64,000 nucleotides of DNA from Pseudisothecium myosuroides. Taxonomy: Eukaryota; Streptophyta; Bryopsida; Hypnales; Lembophyllaceae. The position numbers and the translations under genes are program-made. Shown piece by piece: positions 1 through 11,060 of the stretch (positions are counted from its first letter, which is position 1; each line of letters begins with the position of its first letter). Location of the stretch: the NCBI GenBank assembly GCA_951799445.1, contig OX637287.1:35544224-35608223 (forward strand). The letters run 5' to 3'. The notes below the pieces were generated by a model, which worked only from the letters and a program-made list of their open reading frames with translations, was not told where the DNA came from and did no database searches.

Positions 1-360
1 GTAATTAGTAGACAATGGGACAATCAATGGGAGGTATGTGTTAAAATATGTACTGTAGACCTACAATCTAAAAATGAAAGTTTATAAGGACACCTACATT
101 TGGACCTAAAATAAATTTTTCCTAAATATTGATTAGAAAAGATTTACACAATCTAAAAATGAAAGTTTATGAGTTTAGTGTTGGATTTTAGCTAGTACAC
201 CTGGAGACAATATTTTGAAAATTCACAACTTATTCATTCAAAGTTTATGAGTCTAATGTTGGTTTTCAGCTAGTACACCTAGAGACAATACTTTGAAAAT
301 TCACAACTTATTCATTTAGTGTTCAAATAATGCGGGCTAAAATGCATTAGATTCCTCTTG
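1..360. repeat. Degenerate tandem/interspersed repeat
   Basis: A unit of about 77 bp containing the phrases GCTAGTACACCT, GAGACAATA and TTTGAAAATTCACAACTT occurs twice in a row (about 165-245 and 246-320). A shorter phrase AATCTAAAAATGAAAGTTTA occurs at about 66 and 150. Diverged versions of the CAATACTTTGAAAATTCA phrase recur near 2050, 29650, 46505 and 49930, so this is a dispersed family. No coding capacity is seen and no class can be assigned. Confidence 0.5.
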
Positions 361-2237
361 CAATTGCTAAATATGGCCTAAGAAAATTATGTTTAATAAT
401 AGTAAATGTAATCAGTTGTAATTAGGGTCGATTGTTGGTGTGCATATCGTGGTTGTGTTATGTAGCAAAATTTGGCCAAATACATACCAAAAAAAAAATT
501 ATTGAAAAATATTTCCAGGGGATGAACTTACAATCAATTCTTAGGATCGGTTTACACCAGGGCCAAACTAAGGACCGGAAGTATTCTAGGGTACCCCACT
601 TTGTTAGATGTAAATCATGTGACCGTACCAAAGCAAGAGCCAAGACAAAAAAATAGTAATGGCACTTTGCATGGTCTTGGTATAAATCCAAGAGAGACCA
701 TAGCCGGGCCATATTTATATATTATTAGATTCAACATTGTCAACCGCAAGATCAATTAAATAAAAAAAATCTATGGTTGTGAGGTTCTAGCATGCCATGG
801 TCTTCTAGAAATGGTTTCCGTTAGGCCTACCTCAAAGAGGTGGTCAAGGAAAAAGCTCCAGAAACCAGCAAAACATTATCATGTAGGATTCCAAGTACAC
901 TTCTCATCCATGAAAAATGGCATGGGCCATGGCCAAAGTGTAAACCCAACTTGGACCACGCCAATCTCTCCACCAATCCCTGCTTTGATAATTCAAGAGA
1001 ACCTCTGGCCCGGCCTTGGTGTAAACCGGCCCTTACAGTCCAGACTCCAAATTACAAACCCAGACCGGTACACTTATGCTGCCACTTGGCAATTAGTTAC
1101 GTGCCACATGGCCCGTTTCCATTCGTCATACCCAGATAACCACATCGAGATCTTTGTTCGTCGGAGCTTTCCTTTCCGAGTTCGGTGAATTTGAACGTTC
1201 AGGGGAGTTCGGCGAATTTGATTGTTCAGGGGAATGCGAAGGTGGGTCGTCTTCATTTTCAGATTTCACTTCGAAACGATTCGTCAAGTTATTCCATCCA
1301 CAGCGAAATTTGTGGTAAATACGCTGGTATTTGCTTTGAATTTGAGTATTTTCTTAGGGTTTATGGCGCGTGAGTATTCGGTGTTCGCCGCTGAGTGCAT
1401 TCTTCAGATTCGCAATGTAGACACGAAGAAATTATGTCTTTCTCTAGTAATTGTCAATACTTTCTTATCCTGATCAGTTTCAATTAATTCAACTGAATTT
1501 GATTAGGGTTGAGATGACAGCATAGCTGTAAACCTATCCCTCTGCTTTGAACGACATATGACCGAGTTTGAAGTCTCTATAGGGTAGAGGATACTCTTTC
1601 CGTCACTATTAATCATTTTAACGAGTGGGGTATGTAGGAGTTTCTATCATTTGAAGATTATTATAGAGTTGTGAGAGAGAGATTTGGGTGCAAAAGAGTC
1701 AAACTCTATTCAGATCAAATTTTTGAATACTTTATGAATTTCTGTTAAAAACATTCGAAGTGGGAGGCTGTAGACCACAATTGAAGAGATAATCGACAAC
1801 CCCATTTTTATTCAAAAGAGCTGTGGTTATAGACATCAGTTGCTAATTGCTGACTTCTGATTATTTGAGTTGCTGTTGGTAACAGGGTCAGTGTCGGAGA
1901 CTGGATCAGGTCCCTAATGGTACTAGTGACACTTGTAACCACCCTGACATTGCCACCCTAAGTCTTAGGCAGTATGTACATAATGATTAAATCGGTTGTA
2001 GATAATCTAAACATGTTCGACTGCTTAAGTATTCCTTTTATGCAATCTTACAACAATACTTTGAACCTTCATAACTTTTTCATGTGGTATCCAAATAACG
2101 AAATCTCTCGTTTGTTGGAACCTTTTTTCCATTTGTCAACAAGAATATATTGGAAATTTTGCCAGCGTTACTAGTGACATCCCTTCCTTACCTAGGTGAC
2201 CTTGAAATCAGTTGCGTCGTCTCAAATCATGAGTAGC
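361..2237. other. Intergenic stretch without a recognisable gene
   Basis: No protein family is recognised on either strand. The part 1140-1480 is less AT-rich than its surroundings and carries an imperfect short tandem duplication (GTTCGGTGAATTTGAACG, then GTTCGGCGAATTTGATTG) around 1180-1232, followed by a 36-codon ATG frame at 1363. This could be a remnant 5' leader or promoter, but nothing downstream supports a gene. The GGCC/TTTACACC words at about 549-568 and 1007-1031 are partly inverted copies of one another. Confidence 0.35.
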
Positions 2238-2415
2238 ATTCTTCCATCCACTGGACGTTTGCGATTCAGATAATCTCTTGGGATTGTTAAACTTCACAAC
2301 CAACATTCTTCCATCTGCTGGACGTTTCCAATTTAGATAATCTCTATCTAGGGATTGTTAAATTTCATCACTAACATTCTATCTGTTGGAATTCAGATTA
2401 TCTCTAGGGATTGTT
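2238..2415 (+). repeat. Three-unit tandem repeat upstream of dirigent gene
   Basis: Three successive, progressively shorter units start at about 2238, 2305 and 2376. Each begins CATTCT, runs through (C/T)TGGACGTTT or TGTTGGAATT, and ends with AGATAATCTC and GGGATTGTTA. The array stops about 40 bp before the dirigent start codon, so it lies in its 5' leader or proximal promoter. Whether it is transcribed or regulatory cannot be told from sequence. Confidence 0.7.
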
Positions 2416-2453
2416 ACCATTAGGTTCCAGAATTTCAAGACCAATCCAGCGTC

Positions 2454-2987
2454 ATGTCAAACCAGCAAGTCGGTGCAGTGGCCCTGGTCGCCCTGGCTAC
2501 CTGGGCTCTAGCCAAGCTCGGCTACTCCTTAGTCTCCTCTCCCAAACAATCCAACCTCACACTCTACATCCACGAGTTACGCGCCCCTCCCGACTCCACC
2601 GTCTTGGCAGCAGCCGGCACGGGGCAAAACGACTTCACCCAAATCGGCTTCGGGAGCTTCCTGGTGTTCGACAACGAAGTCAGAGACAGCCCTGACCGCA
2701 GCAACAGCACCTTACTGGGTCGAGAACGAGGCTACGGTCCCATCAGTGACTTACAGGGCAAGCAGGGCATTCAGTTGTTGTCCACTTTGGTGTTTGGCAG
2801 AGGCTCCAGCTACCATGGGACTCTCACTTTGCAAGGAAACGTGGGAGGCGCATCTCCTACGACGGAGCTGGCTGTTTTGTCTGGGACAGAGGATTTCCGA
2901 GGGGCCAAAGGGTATGCTGTGGTGGAAACAGTGAAGAGTGGGCCGCTGGCGGTGGTGTTTCGGTGGAATATCTACTTGTCTTACTAG
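2454..2987 (+). CDS. Dirigent-family protein
   Basis: A 177-residue single-exon ORF from a true ATG to TAG. Residues about 5-25 form a hydrophobic N-terminal segment (VGAVALVALATWALAKLGYS) consistent with a signal peptide or anchor, so secretion to the cell wall is likely. The remainder follows the dirigent beta-barrel fold: an early strand with LTLYIHEL, a middle strand with GSFLVFDNEV and LGRERGYG, and the C-terminal hallmark ELAVLSGTEDFRGAKGYAVV, ending in VFRWNIYLSY. Dirigent proteins steer stereoselective coupling of phenoxy radicals in lignan-type phenolic synthesis; the actual substrate here is unknown. Length fits the family (about 180). Codons are richer in C/G at third positions than the AT-rich flanks. 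A tandem repeat precedes the gene, and a degraded copy of its C-terminal end and 3' region follows. Confidence 0.85.
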   Translation: MSNQQVGAVALVALATWALAKLGYSLVSSPKQSNLTLYIHELRAPPDSTVLAAAGTGQNDFTQIGFGSFLVFDNEVRDSPDRSNSTLLGRERGYGPISDLQGKQGIQLLSTLVFGRGSSYHGTLTLQGNVGGASPTTELAVLSGTEDFRGAKGYAVVETVKSGPLAVVFRWNIYLSY

Positions 2988-3870
2988 AGGTTAGTTGTTG
3001 TTTTTCCCTTTACAGCTGTACATTTTGGATCAGATCTTATTCTGCAATTCATTTGATTTGTATGAGTGGTGTGTGGGTTATCAATGCTCTCTTAGAAGCT
3101 GTGTCTGCAACCTCGGTATTTTTTCCCACGGACATGGATTGATTCCTAATTCATCCAATGGATCTCTTACTCTGGGGGTGCTCTCCCATCTTTCTGCAGC
3201 TAGGCATTTTGTGTTTGGTCTTGAAGAGGGCATAGATTCTATTGACCGTGCTTGGTCTCGTTGTTTGGCGGTTGTGTTTCTGTGTTTTGTCTACTTGCCT
3301 TGCTAGAAGTTAGTTGTTTCTTTTGTCTTCCATAGCTGTAAGGTAGAGGCTCCATTAACCATGCAGTACGCTAGAACCTTACTGACCATACAGGTGAGCT
3401 TTGATTTGTGTTCAATGTGCGAATACTTCAATCTTTTGACATTTAGTTTTATTCAAATGATTTTTAGCTTAATATAAAATAAATGTGCAAAATTTTAGAT
3501 GGTGCAAGTTTCTAGATTGTTATAGGGAAAGGCTCAAAGTTCACTTGTATGGTGAATGGAACCTCTCCCTTGCTGGATGGTGAATGGAGGCTTTACATTA
3601 CATTTTGGATCAGATTTTATTCTGTAATTTTTTTTTGTATGAGTGGTGTGTGCATTATCAATGTTCACTTCAAAGCTGTGGCTGCAACCTCAATATTTTG
3701 AAAAATGGACATGGAATTGGATCCTAAACCATCCAATGGATCGCTTGCTCTGGAGGTGTTCTCTCATCTTTCTGCAGCTAATTGGTGTCAGCTGAGATAA
3801 TTTGTATTTGGTTTTGAAGAAGGGCATAGATTCTATTGACCCTGTTTGGTCTCATTGTTTGGAACTGCTG
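2951..3870 (+). repeat. Decayed tandem duplication of dirigent 3' end
   Basis: The sequence covering the last dirigent codons plus 3' flank (about 2951-3268) is repeated downstream. The second copy begins at about 3269 with a readable LAVVF....YL remnant matching the dirigent terminus LAVVFRWNIYLSY, then TAG and the same GAAGTTAGTTG flank, to about 3346. After about 250 bp of unrelated sequence, the rest of the flank resumes at 3598-3870 (TACATTTTGGATCAGAT, TTTCTGCAGCTA and GGGCATAGATTCTATTGACC are shared with 3022-3260). This is a partial gene duplication interrupted by an insertion. Confidence 0.75.
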
Positions 3871-5386
3871 AGTTATTTATGGTGACGTTCTTCGTGAATA
3901 TGTTTTTTATTTTAAGAACAGTGTTTACATACCAAATGGCAGAATACGTGTAAGAACTAGAATTTTTTGGTTCTGAAAGCTTTGAAACATTTGAAACACA
4001 TGGGCGTTCTGAGTCTTTGACAGCTTTTAGTCACTTGGAACATATTCTTGTTTGGAAGAACTGTCTTTTTCTCCGCTATTCAAATTCTTGTATTCATTGA
4101 ATTAACTCAAGTAGTGCAAATTTCAATTTTCAAAAGCTACATCCCTAGTACACAATGTGGTTTACTTTATGTACTTGAGAAGAATGCCATCCATTGCTTA
4201 ACCTTGCAAGGATGTTGTGGACTAGAGTGGTTTGATGGATGATAGAGAATCCTTCATTCTATGTAAGATGGAAGTGCATATGTTCATTCTTGGAATTTTG
4301 TGCAAAAATGGGAGGTCTTGCCTAGTAGTTTGACCTCCAATGAGTGCTTTTGGACTTTTTAAAGTAGATTTATATTGTACTAGAAAGGATGATGTCCATG
4401 GTGACCAATTCATCCTTACAGGGTTAATATGTGTAAATAATGCAAGTGAAAGAACTTCAAAATATAGGCAATAGGTTTGAATTGGGCATAAATTCTTCGA
4501 CGATGCAGAGGTCCAAAAGTAACCAATAAATGATTTTAAGCATTTCTTACAATAAAGAATAAACATTCAACCTCCTCCAATCATAGGATAATGTGCAAGT
4601 CCAAAAGTGACCAATGAGTGACTTTGAGCATTTTCTTATAATAAAGAATAAACATTCAATCTCTTCTAATCATAGGATAATTGCATTGTAGTTGATGACC
4701 TTTATAGCACTACTCCATCTTTTCATGGTTAATTTCTAAGTATCGAAATACCATACTTGGCATTATTAGAGTCAAAATCCACTTAGTAAGGGACAATGAG
4801 AAAATTAGGGCATCTTCGATATAAGCATCCATAACCATCATTGTCCAAATGTAGGTATGTCTTTTGGAAGTACATTTTGAAGCATGAACTTTATATTTGC
4901 ACAAATTTTGTATGCATACTACACAAAAATCATGTTAAAATCATGTTATGATTTGGACTTAAATTAAATTACATGATTGTACAAAAAGGTACTTGCTATG
5001 TCGATGTTTGTTGTAATGAAAAAGAAATTGACCGAAAATGGAAAGAAACACGGTCATGAGAAAAAAAAAAGGTTTGTTTGACTTCCAAGGGATGAGGAAG
5101 ACTAAAGAGACATTTGTTGTAATGAAAAAGAAATTGACAAAAAACGGAAAAGAATTGTGGTCATGAGTGAAAAAAAGGTTTGGTTGACTTCCAAAAATGA
5201 GGAAATAAAGACAAGAAATGTAATTGAGTTTTGTCACGAAGAATGATTACAAAAACAAGGCACAAAATAAGAATCAATATTCATAGACCATCCCGGACAA
5301 TGTGATATATTCTAACCCTTCACTACCTCGATATTCTAGAATACACTGGAGAGGGGGCACATTTTGTCTCCTTAGGTGATGAGGGA
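3871..5386. other. Intergenic, with two local tandem duplications
   Basis: No gene is recognised. Two direct tandem duplications are visible. Units of about 89 bp lie at 4508-4596 and 4597-4685, sharing AATAAAGAATAAACATTCAA and AATCATAGGATAAT. Units of about 108 bp period lie at 5008-5115 and 5116-5203, sharing TGTTGTAATGAAAAAGAAAT and GGTCATGAG. Both are diverged pairs rather than long arrays. Confidence 0.55.
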
Positions 5387-5614
5387 TTAATCCCTGAGCG
5401 CCCAATCACGTCAAATATGGCCGCTTAAAATTGAAAGATTGCAACCTTTGACTATTATAATCTTTTCAAATCATTTGTCCATTTTCCCTCATCTCCGGGC
5501 ATGCCTCCGCTACGGGTCAGTATCTATAAATCTCATTTTGAGTGACATTTTGATTGGAATAAGTTCAAAAGGTTTTGGGTTTTGGTAAACACGGGGTGGG
5601 CGCTTAGGGGTTAA
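5387..5614. mobile_element. Short TTAA-flanked TIR element
   Basis: TTAA (5387-5390) is followed by TCCCTGAGCGCCC. The other end reads GGGCGCTTAGGGG followed by TTAA (5611-5614). The ends are imperfect terminal inverted repeats and the interior of about 220 bp has no coding capacity. It shares the TTAA-(C/T)CCCT...AGGGG-TTAA terminus of the larger elements at 17017, 19384, 30329, 33545, 33779 and 45313. Confidence 0.65.
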
Positions 5615-8099
5615 TACTATTGTTTTTCAAAAATTATGTCAATGAAGTTATTAACCATTGTTAGCCTCCTTGAGAGAAAACAAAGTCAAGTCATTGAATA
5701 GTTTTATGACACTCACACAATATTTAATTAGTAGTAGGAAGATGTGTCCTCTATGACCAACATAATGACTACTATATGATGGATGCACATGTATACTTAA
5801 GAGGAGTTGCTAACAAGTCATCTAAATGACTCCTTGACTAAAAGTAAATAAGATATGTGACAAAGACTTCCTACATCTACAGTAGAGCTTCTCATCCGTC
5901 AAGTGATGCACTAATTGATGTGTAGCTTAGAAAAGAAATGTGGAATTGCAACAATCACAAATTAGTCAACATACATTTCTAAAATGACTTCAATATATAT
6001 ACAACTAATATATAACTGACAATTTCTTACTTCTCACCATCATGGAAAATGAAAAATCCTATAAATAAGATATGCATCCTTTTTGTCTGAGTAGAATTAT
6101 TCTTTCTAGAACAACTACTAAATGACTGCCAAATAGTCATTTCTTGGTCATTGTTGGCATGATACCTCTTGCAACATGACTTTCCAAGTGGATTTTTTTA
6201 CTTCCTAAAACAAATTTATATAGCCTAACTTGAAAAATATGAACTACTTCAATGTCTTAAGTTGCATTAATTGTAGCAATTTAGTCTAAACATTACATTG
6301 ATTGATGTGGACATCAGAAATTGATGTGCATTCATACTTTCTTGTTCAAAGTTAGGGTTTAGGTCAACGCTGCTTCTAGCAAAATGAAATATTTTTTACT
6401 CTTGTTCATACTCCTTGTTGTTTTCCCTCCTTTAGTTTTTGCATCTTATTTTTGCGTCAAGATTTCAAAATTAGGGTTTTTTCAACCACCTCTTCATTAT
6501 TGTTGCCACTTCCTAAGTTTAATATTTTGTTCTTATTTTTTGTTCTTGTTTTCTTTACAAACCTTTGTCGTTCACCTTCTTTTCACATTGTAATAACAAG
6601 TCTTAGACGGCTCTCAACAAAATTGGTACTTTGTTATCATTTGCCACCACATGATTGTAAGTGTTTTTTTCTTCCTTTGATATGGCTTGCATTTAGCTTT
6701 TTTTACCATTGATAGTAGTGACACCAATCTTGTTTGGAATCCCGCAATTGTATTGATGAAAACTTACAAATCACTTGACTTACCTTCTTCATGCGTTGCA
6801 ATACATTTTTAACTCTGGTTTATACATGAAGACAAATCTTAGTGAAAAAATTAAAATGAACACACATCTAATAGAAGACAACAAGGCAATCTTTTTATGA
6901 GATGAGTTTTGCAGTTCAAGGTGATTATTGTGTTATTTCCTTTGTTGTTTCTATTTCAAAGAGAGTATGAAAATAACTTCCATACCCCTCTCTGAACTTT
7001 GTCCATAACTTTTGAATGGATGATTCAAATAAGAAACGGATTTTTGAATCTGAAATCCAACATAAATCTCAACATTTATCTAGTTAAATAAATTTTGAAA
7101 AAAATTGAAGTACTATGCTTAAATGAAGTATGAAGTTTTACTATGTTCTCAATTTTTGCGATTCTAGTATGAGTGATTATGCTTTGCCCTTGCTCCAAAT
7201 TATTTTATTTTTTTGCTTGCTTATAGAGCATGCATATGAAGATACAGTTGCTTCTATTGTGTTCAATATAATTATATTGTGTTCAAAGCTATATTAAAGT
7301 TTTGTTTGGCAAATGTTTGTAATAACAAAGTAATTTAAGACCAATACATCATTGCCTCAATTGCTTTCAATGATAATGCTATGAGCAACAAATGTATTAA
7401 CTCTTATTTTGTACTAGCGTGTATTTTTTATTAGATAGGCATGATTTATTTCAATGGGTGGTTCGGTATAGTTTTCTATAGAATAAGAGGCAAAAGGTTG
7501 TTATGGTGCTAAGACAATAAGTGATTTGAGGGAGCAAAATTTCAGTTTGAGATAAGCAAGTAGATCTTCAAATTCAATTAGTACGTAGATAGTGATGCGA
7601 TTTTATCATTGAGATACTAATTGGAGACAATATTTTGTTTCATTTTGCCTAGCAATTAGGTAGGCAATTAGAAAATATGATATAGAACTTTGTTGGCAAA
7701 ATTTGTTGTTTTTCACAAGTATAAAAGTGGAAGTCGTCACCATGGATTTTTATTATTGAAGGTATAGACTCCGAGTACTTCACTATACCTTGAAATCAAT
7801 GTATATGTATGTCAATATTTTTTATTATGGGGTCTATTTAGCTATTATTTCACAATTAATACACTACATCCCTTCTTTTTCTACTTTTATTTTTTGCCCA
7901 TTTTCCTACAACCTATGGAAGTGAAAATTGAAATTTGAAGCATTTAAACATGTCCCTACTATAGTTCAAAAATATAAACGCGGCTTTAGGGTTGATCAGT
8001 ACAACATATACACTCTAACTATTGTTGAACACAAACCACAAAAATAGGACATATATAGACATCATGTATCAAACAATTCATGTAAATGAATCATACATG
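5615..8099. other. AT-rich intergenic DNA, nothing recognised
   Basis: Read on both strands, this stretch contains only short AT-rich frames with no recognisable protein, no tRNA-like cloverleaf and no clear terminal inverted repeats. A phrase at about 7000-7080 (CATAACTTTTGAATGG followed by AATCTGAAATCCAA) resembles interior sequence of the TTAA-flanked elements, so part of it may be decayed transposon. Confidence 0.4.
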
Positions 8100-9040
8100 T
8101 ATAGTGGGGTCCCAATCAAAATCGCGTTTTCGAAATTGCAGTGAAGGAAATTTCAGTGCTGCCAACTTTGACAGCCTCCCAAGGGCTCAAAAATTGATCT
8201 TTGACTATGAAATTTTTACCATAGCATAATCTATAAGTTAATTATATGTGTACTAAATTTCAAGGCCGAATGATTTACACAAAAAAAGATATTCGAAATC
8301 TCCCAACATGTGTAGTCGTGAAATTTGTTTTCACTACTACCAACTTTGACACCCTCCCAAGGACTGAATTTTTTTTCTTTTTCTATGAAATTTTTGGCAT
8401 AGGACCATCTATATGTTGATTACATGTGTAAGAAATTTCAAGTCCAAAAGACCCCCAAAAAAATAGATATTCAAAGTCTCCCAACAAGTGTAGTTGTGAA
8501 AAACAATTTCACTACTACCAACTTTGACACTATCCCAAGGGGTGAAAAATTGTTTATTTACCATGAAATTTTTATGACGAAATAATCTCTATGTCAATAA
8601 CATGTGTGCCAAATTTCAAGTTCAAAAGAATCATACAAAAAATATATGCTAGTTCTAACAATGTATACAACTGTGAGAAAAATTTCACTACTACCAACTT
8701 TGACACTATCCCAAAGGTTGAAAAAAAATATTTTACCATGAAATTTTGGCATGAGATCATCTCTATACTGATAAAATGAATGCCAAATTTCAAGGTCAAA
8801 AGATTTACCGAAAATAAGATATTCTAATTCTACCAACATGTGTAGTTGTGAGAATGACTTTCTACATCCGTGTGAAATTTTATCCAAAAAATGACACTAT
8901 CCCAAGGGTTGAAAAAATTGTTCTCACAACTACACATGTTGGTAGAATTAGCATATATTTTTTTCTGTGATTCTTTTAAATTTGAAATTTGGCACACATG
9001 TTATTAACATAGAGATTATTTCATCATAGATAATGATATG
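8100..9040. mobile_element. TIR element containing ~178-bp tandem units
   Basis: Starts at a TA dinucleotide followed by TAGTGGGGTCCCAATCAAAA, the same end (in inverse orientation) as the element at 35391-35963. Inside, a unit of about 178 bp is repeated: the phrase CCAACTTTGACA recurs at about 8162, 8341, 8518 and 8695, each followed by TCCCAAGG or similar. A final CACTATCCCAAGG is at about 8893. From about 8915 the same sequence runs in reverse complement, so the element folds back on itself. The far terminus is not clear. Confidence 0.65.
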
Positions 9041-9599
9041 ACTAAAAGATGACTTATAAATAATTACAATACAACTACACACAAAACAACTTTGAAATTG
9101 GTTAAAAAAACAAATTTCATCATTGAGATAAATCCTAGTCAACTTTGATAAATCCACGTGGAATTGAATCAATAGTAAAGTATTTTGTAGTGAAAATGAT
9201 TAACCCAATAGTTGTATACCGGTATCAATCAAATATTAATCTTAAACTAGTAGGCCTAAAAACTATATGTAAGAAAAAACTTTCCAGTGGCAATGTTGAT
9301 TATACAAATCTAGTCAATAGAATGTGACGCATCACCATCCACCTAAGCAAAGTCTATTGATGAACTTCCAAGTCAATGTATGGAGTCCAAGACAAACAAT
9401 CCTTGAGTCCTAAATAATTGTATTATCTACAATGATTGGGCCTCAATGGCAATATTACTCTCAAACTATTACAAGTCATTTACAGCCATTTGTGTCCTGA
9501 ATGACTAAAAATAGAGCTATGAATTGGTATTCATTGATAGCCATTTTCAAATAGTAAATGAATTTCGAAAATCGAAAGCATTTGACACCTACTTATGCC
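9041..9599. other. Intergenic, nothing recognised
   Basis: Only short AT-rich frames are present. No recognisable gene, RNA or repeat boundary is visible. Confidence 0.35.
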
Positions 9600-9993
9600 A
9601 CTACTAGGTATGGCTTTCAAAGACTCCATACCTACCCGCAAACTAAAACTCCTCATAACTTTTGACTCGTTAATCCAAATGGAAAGATTCAAAGCTTCCC
9701 ATGTAGATATAAACCTAAAGAACCAATTTCAAATTTTTATTTTTTTAAAAAGTGATTTTTAAAGAAGTTTTCTGAGCTGCCCGGGCTGCCCGCCGAGCAA
9801 TGAAAATCACATATCATGCAATAACTTTTTAACCATGAAGTCAAAAGTTAGGAAAATTGTTGGACCTTAAAGCTACTCCTCGGGCGTATGTTGTGTAAAA
9901 TTTTCAAAGAAAAAAAATAAAAACTCCATTTGTAGTGAGCTGCCCAAAATTACTATATTGCCAATAAACGCAGCTTGGTCCTTTAGGGGTTAA
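9600..9993. mobile_element. Right-end remnant of a TTAA-type element
   Basis: The end CTTGGTCCTTTAGGGG followed by TTAA (9990-9993) matches the right terminus of the complete TTAA-flanked elements. The interior (TTTAACCATGAAGTCAAAAG, and GAGCTGCC near 9774 and 9940) matches, in inverse orientation, the start of the complete element at 17017-17950. No matching left terminus is visible, so this copy appears truncated. Confidence 0.6.
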
Positions 9994-10767
9994 ACAATCA
10001 CCTTTGAAGGAATAAATGCTTCACCTCCCATTCGTTGCCCCACAACTCTTTAAGTCTGTTGGTTGCTCTTGAAAGCCATTGATGCTTTGAGGTGAATAAA
10101 AGTAGCCATTCAAGATTCAAAAATAGATGGTAAGAAATAGACCGAGACTCTTTTAAGGTGAGTCTACCTTACAGTCCTTACTTCAATTTACAAAAACAAG
10201 CCGCTTGTGTGACTTGTACGTACTAGACAAGAGGCACATAGAAGTATTCAAAGTTAAATTAATTGACAAAATTTTGCCAAAATGTAAAACTTTGGGAATT
10301 TTTTTCCAAACTTAAACTTTTGCAATTGGATTAAAAAAAAATCATTTTTTCATCATCAATGGTGGATGATAATCATTAAAATTTATATGAAATCATCTTA
10401 ATTGAATGAATTGAATGAGAAAAATATTAATATGTTGACCAAAATTGATTTCCATTCAAAATAGCAAAAAGATGGAATTTGTTGTCTCCACCCAAAAGAA
10501 ATTATTAAATATGTACAAATAACATTGGAACCATTTATAAGCTCTTCCGCAACATTTTTGGTGAGTCTAGGATATTATAATGGAATATATTTGGAGTCTT
10601 TTGTGGTTATAATTACAATCTAGAAAAAATACCATAATGATCCTATATAAATAGATCCGATCGAGGTTTGTGCCACTGAGCGTCATTAATTATATTTACT
10701 TTTCTTTTCAATGGTATTGTATAGAAGTTAGTTTTGGCAAGCAAGTTCCAAAATTGAATTTTTTTCA
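9994..10767. other. Intergenic, nothing recognised
   Basis: AT-rich sequence between two transposon fragments. No gene, RNA or defined repeat is seen. Confidence 0.35.
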
Positions 10768-11060
10768 TTAATCCCTAAAGTTCCATGACTATGTTTTCAC
10801 CAAAAACTCTCAAAAACTGCCATTTTTAGTACAAGTACCAAATTTTTGAATTTTTTTTTTGACATATGTAACCGTAGGATTTTGTTTTATGTTGACTTGA
10901 GAACATGTGGTAAAAATTTCAGAAATTTCCACTATGTGGATTGCAAGATATAAGCATTCAAAGTCACTGAAATCATTTTTTTGGCCCTGCAAAAAATAGA
11001 ACACCTGCACTTCACAAGCTCACTTTTCTATAAAAAAATGTCCAAAATGGTGGTGCTTCT
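10768..11060. mobile_element. Left-end remnant of a TTAA-type element
   Basis: TTAA (10768-10771) followed by TCCCTAAAGTTCC and then CTCAAAAACTGCCATTTTTA, AACCGTAGGATTTTGT and GATTGCAAGATATAAGC gives the same order of words as the left half of the complete elements at 33779 and 45313, and as the reversed right half of 17017-17950. The copy loses similarity near 11050 and has no right terminus. Confidence 0.6.

Noticed and set aside
3017..3306. ORF at 2995-3306 as a separate small protein
   Set aside because: It has no ATG start of its own in good context, and only its last residues resemble a protein (the dirigent terminus), because it reads through a duplicated 3' flank.
8100..9040. CRISPR-like array from the regular repeats
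   Set aside because: The repeated units are contiguous and about 178 bp long with no unique spacers, in a plant nuclear context. This is a tandem repeat inside a transposon.
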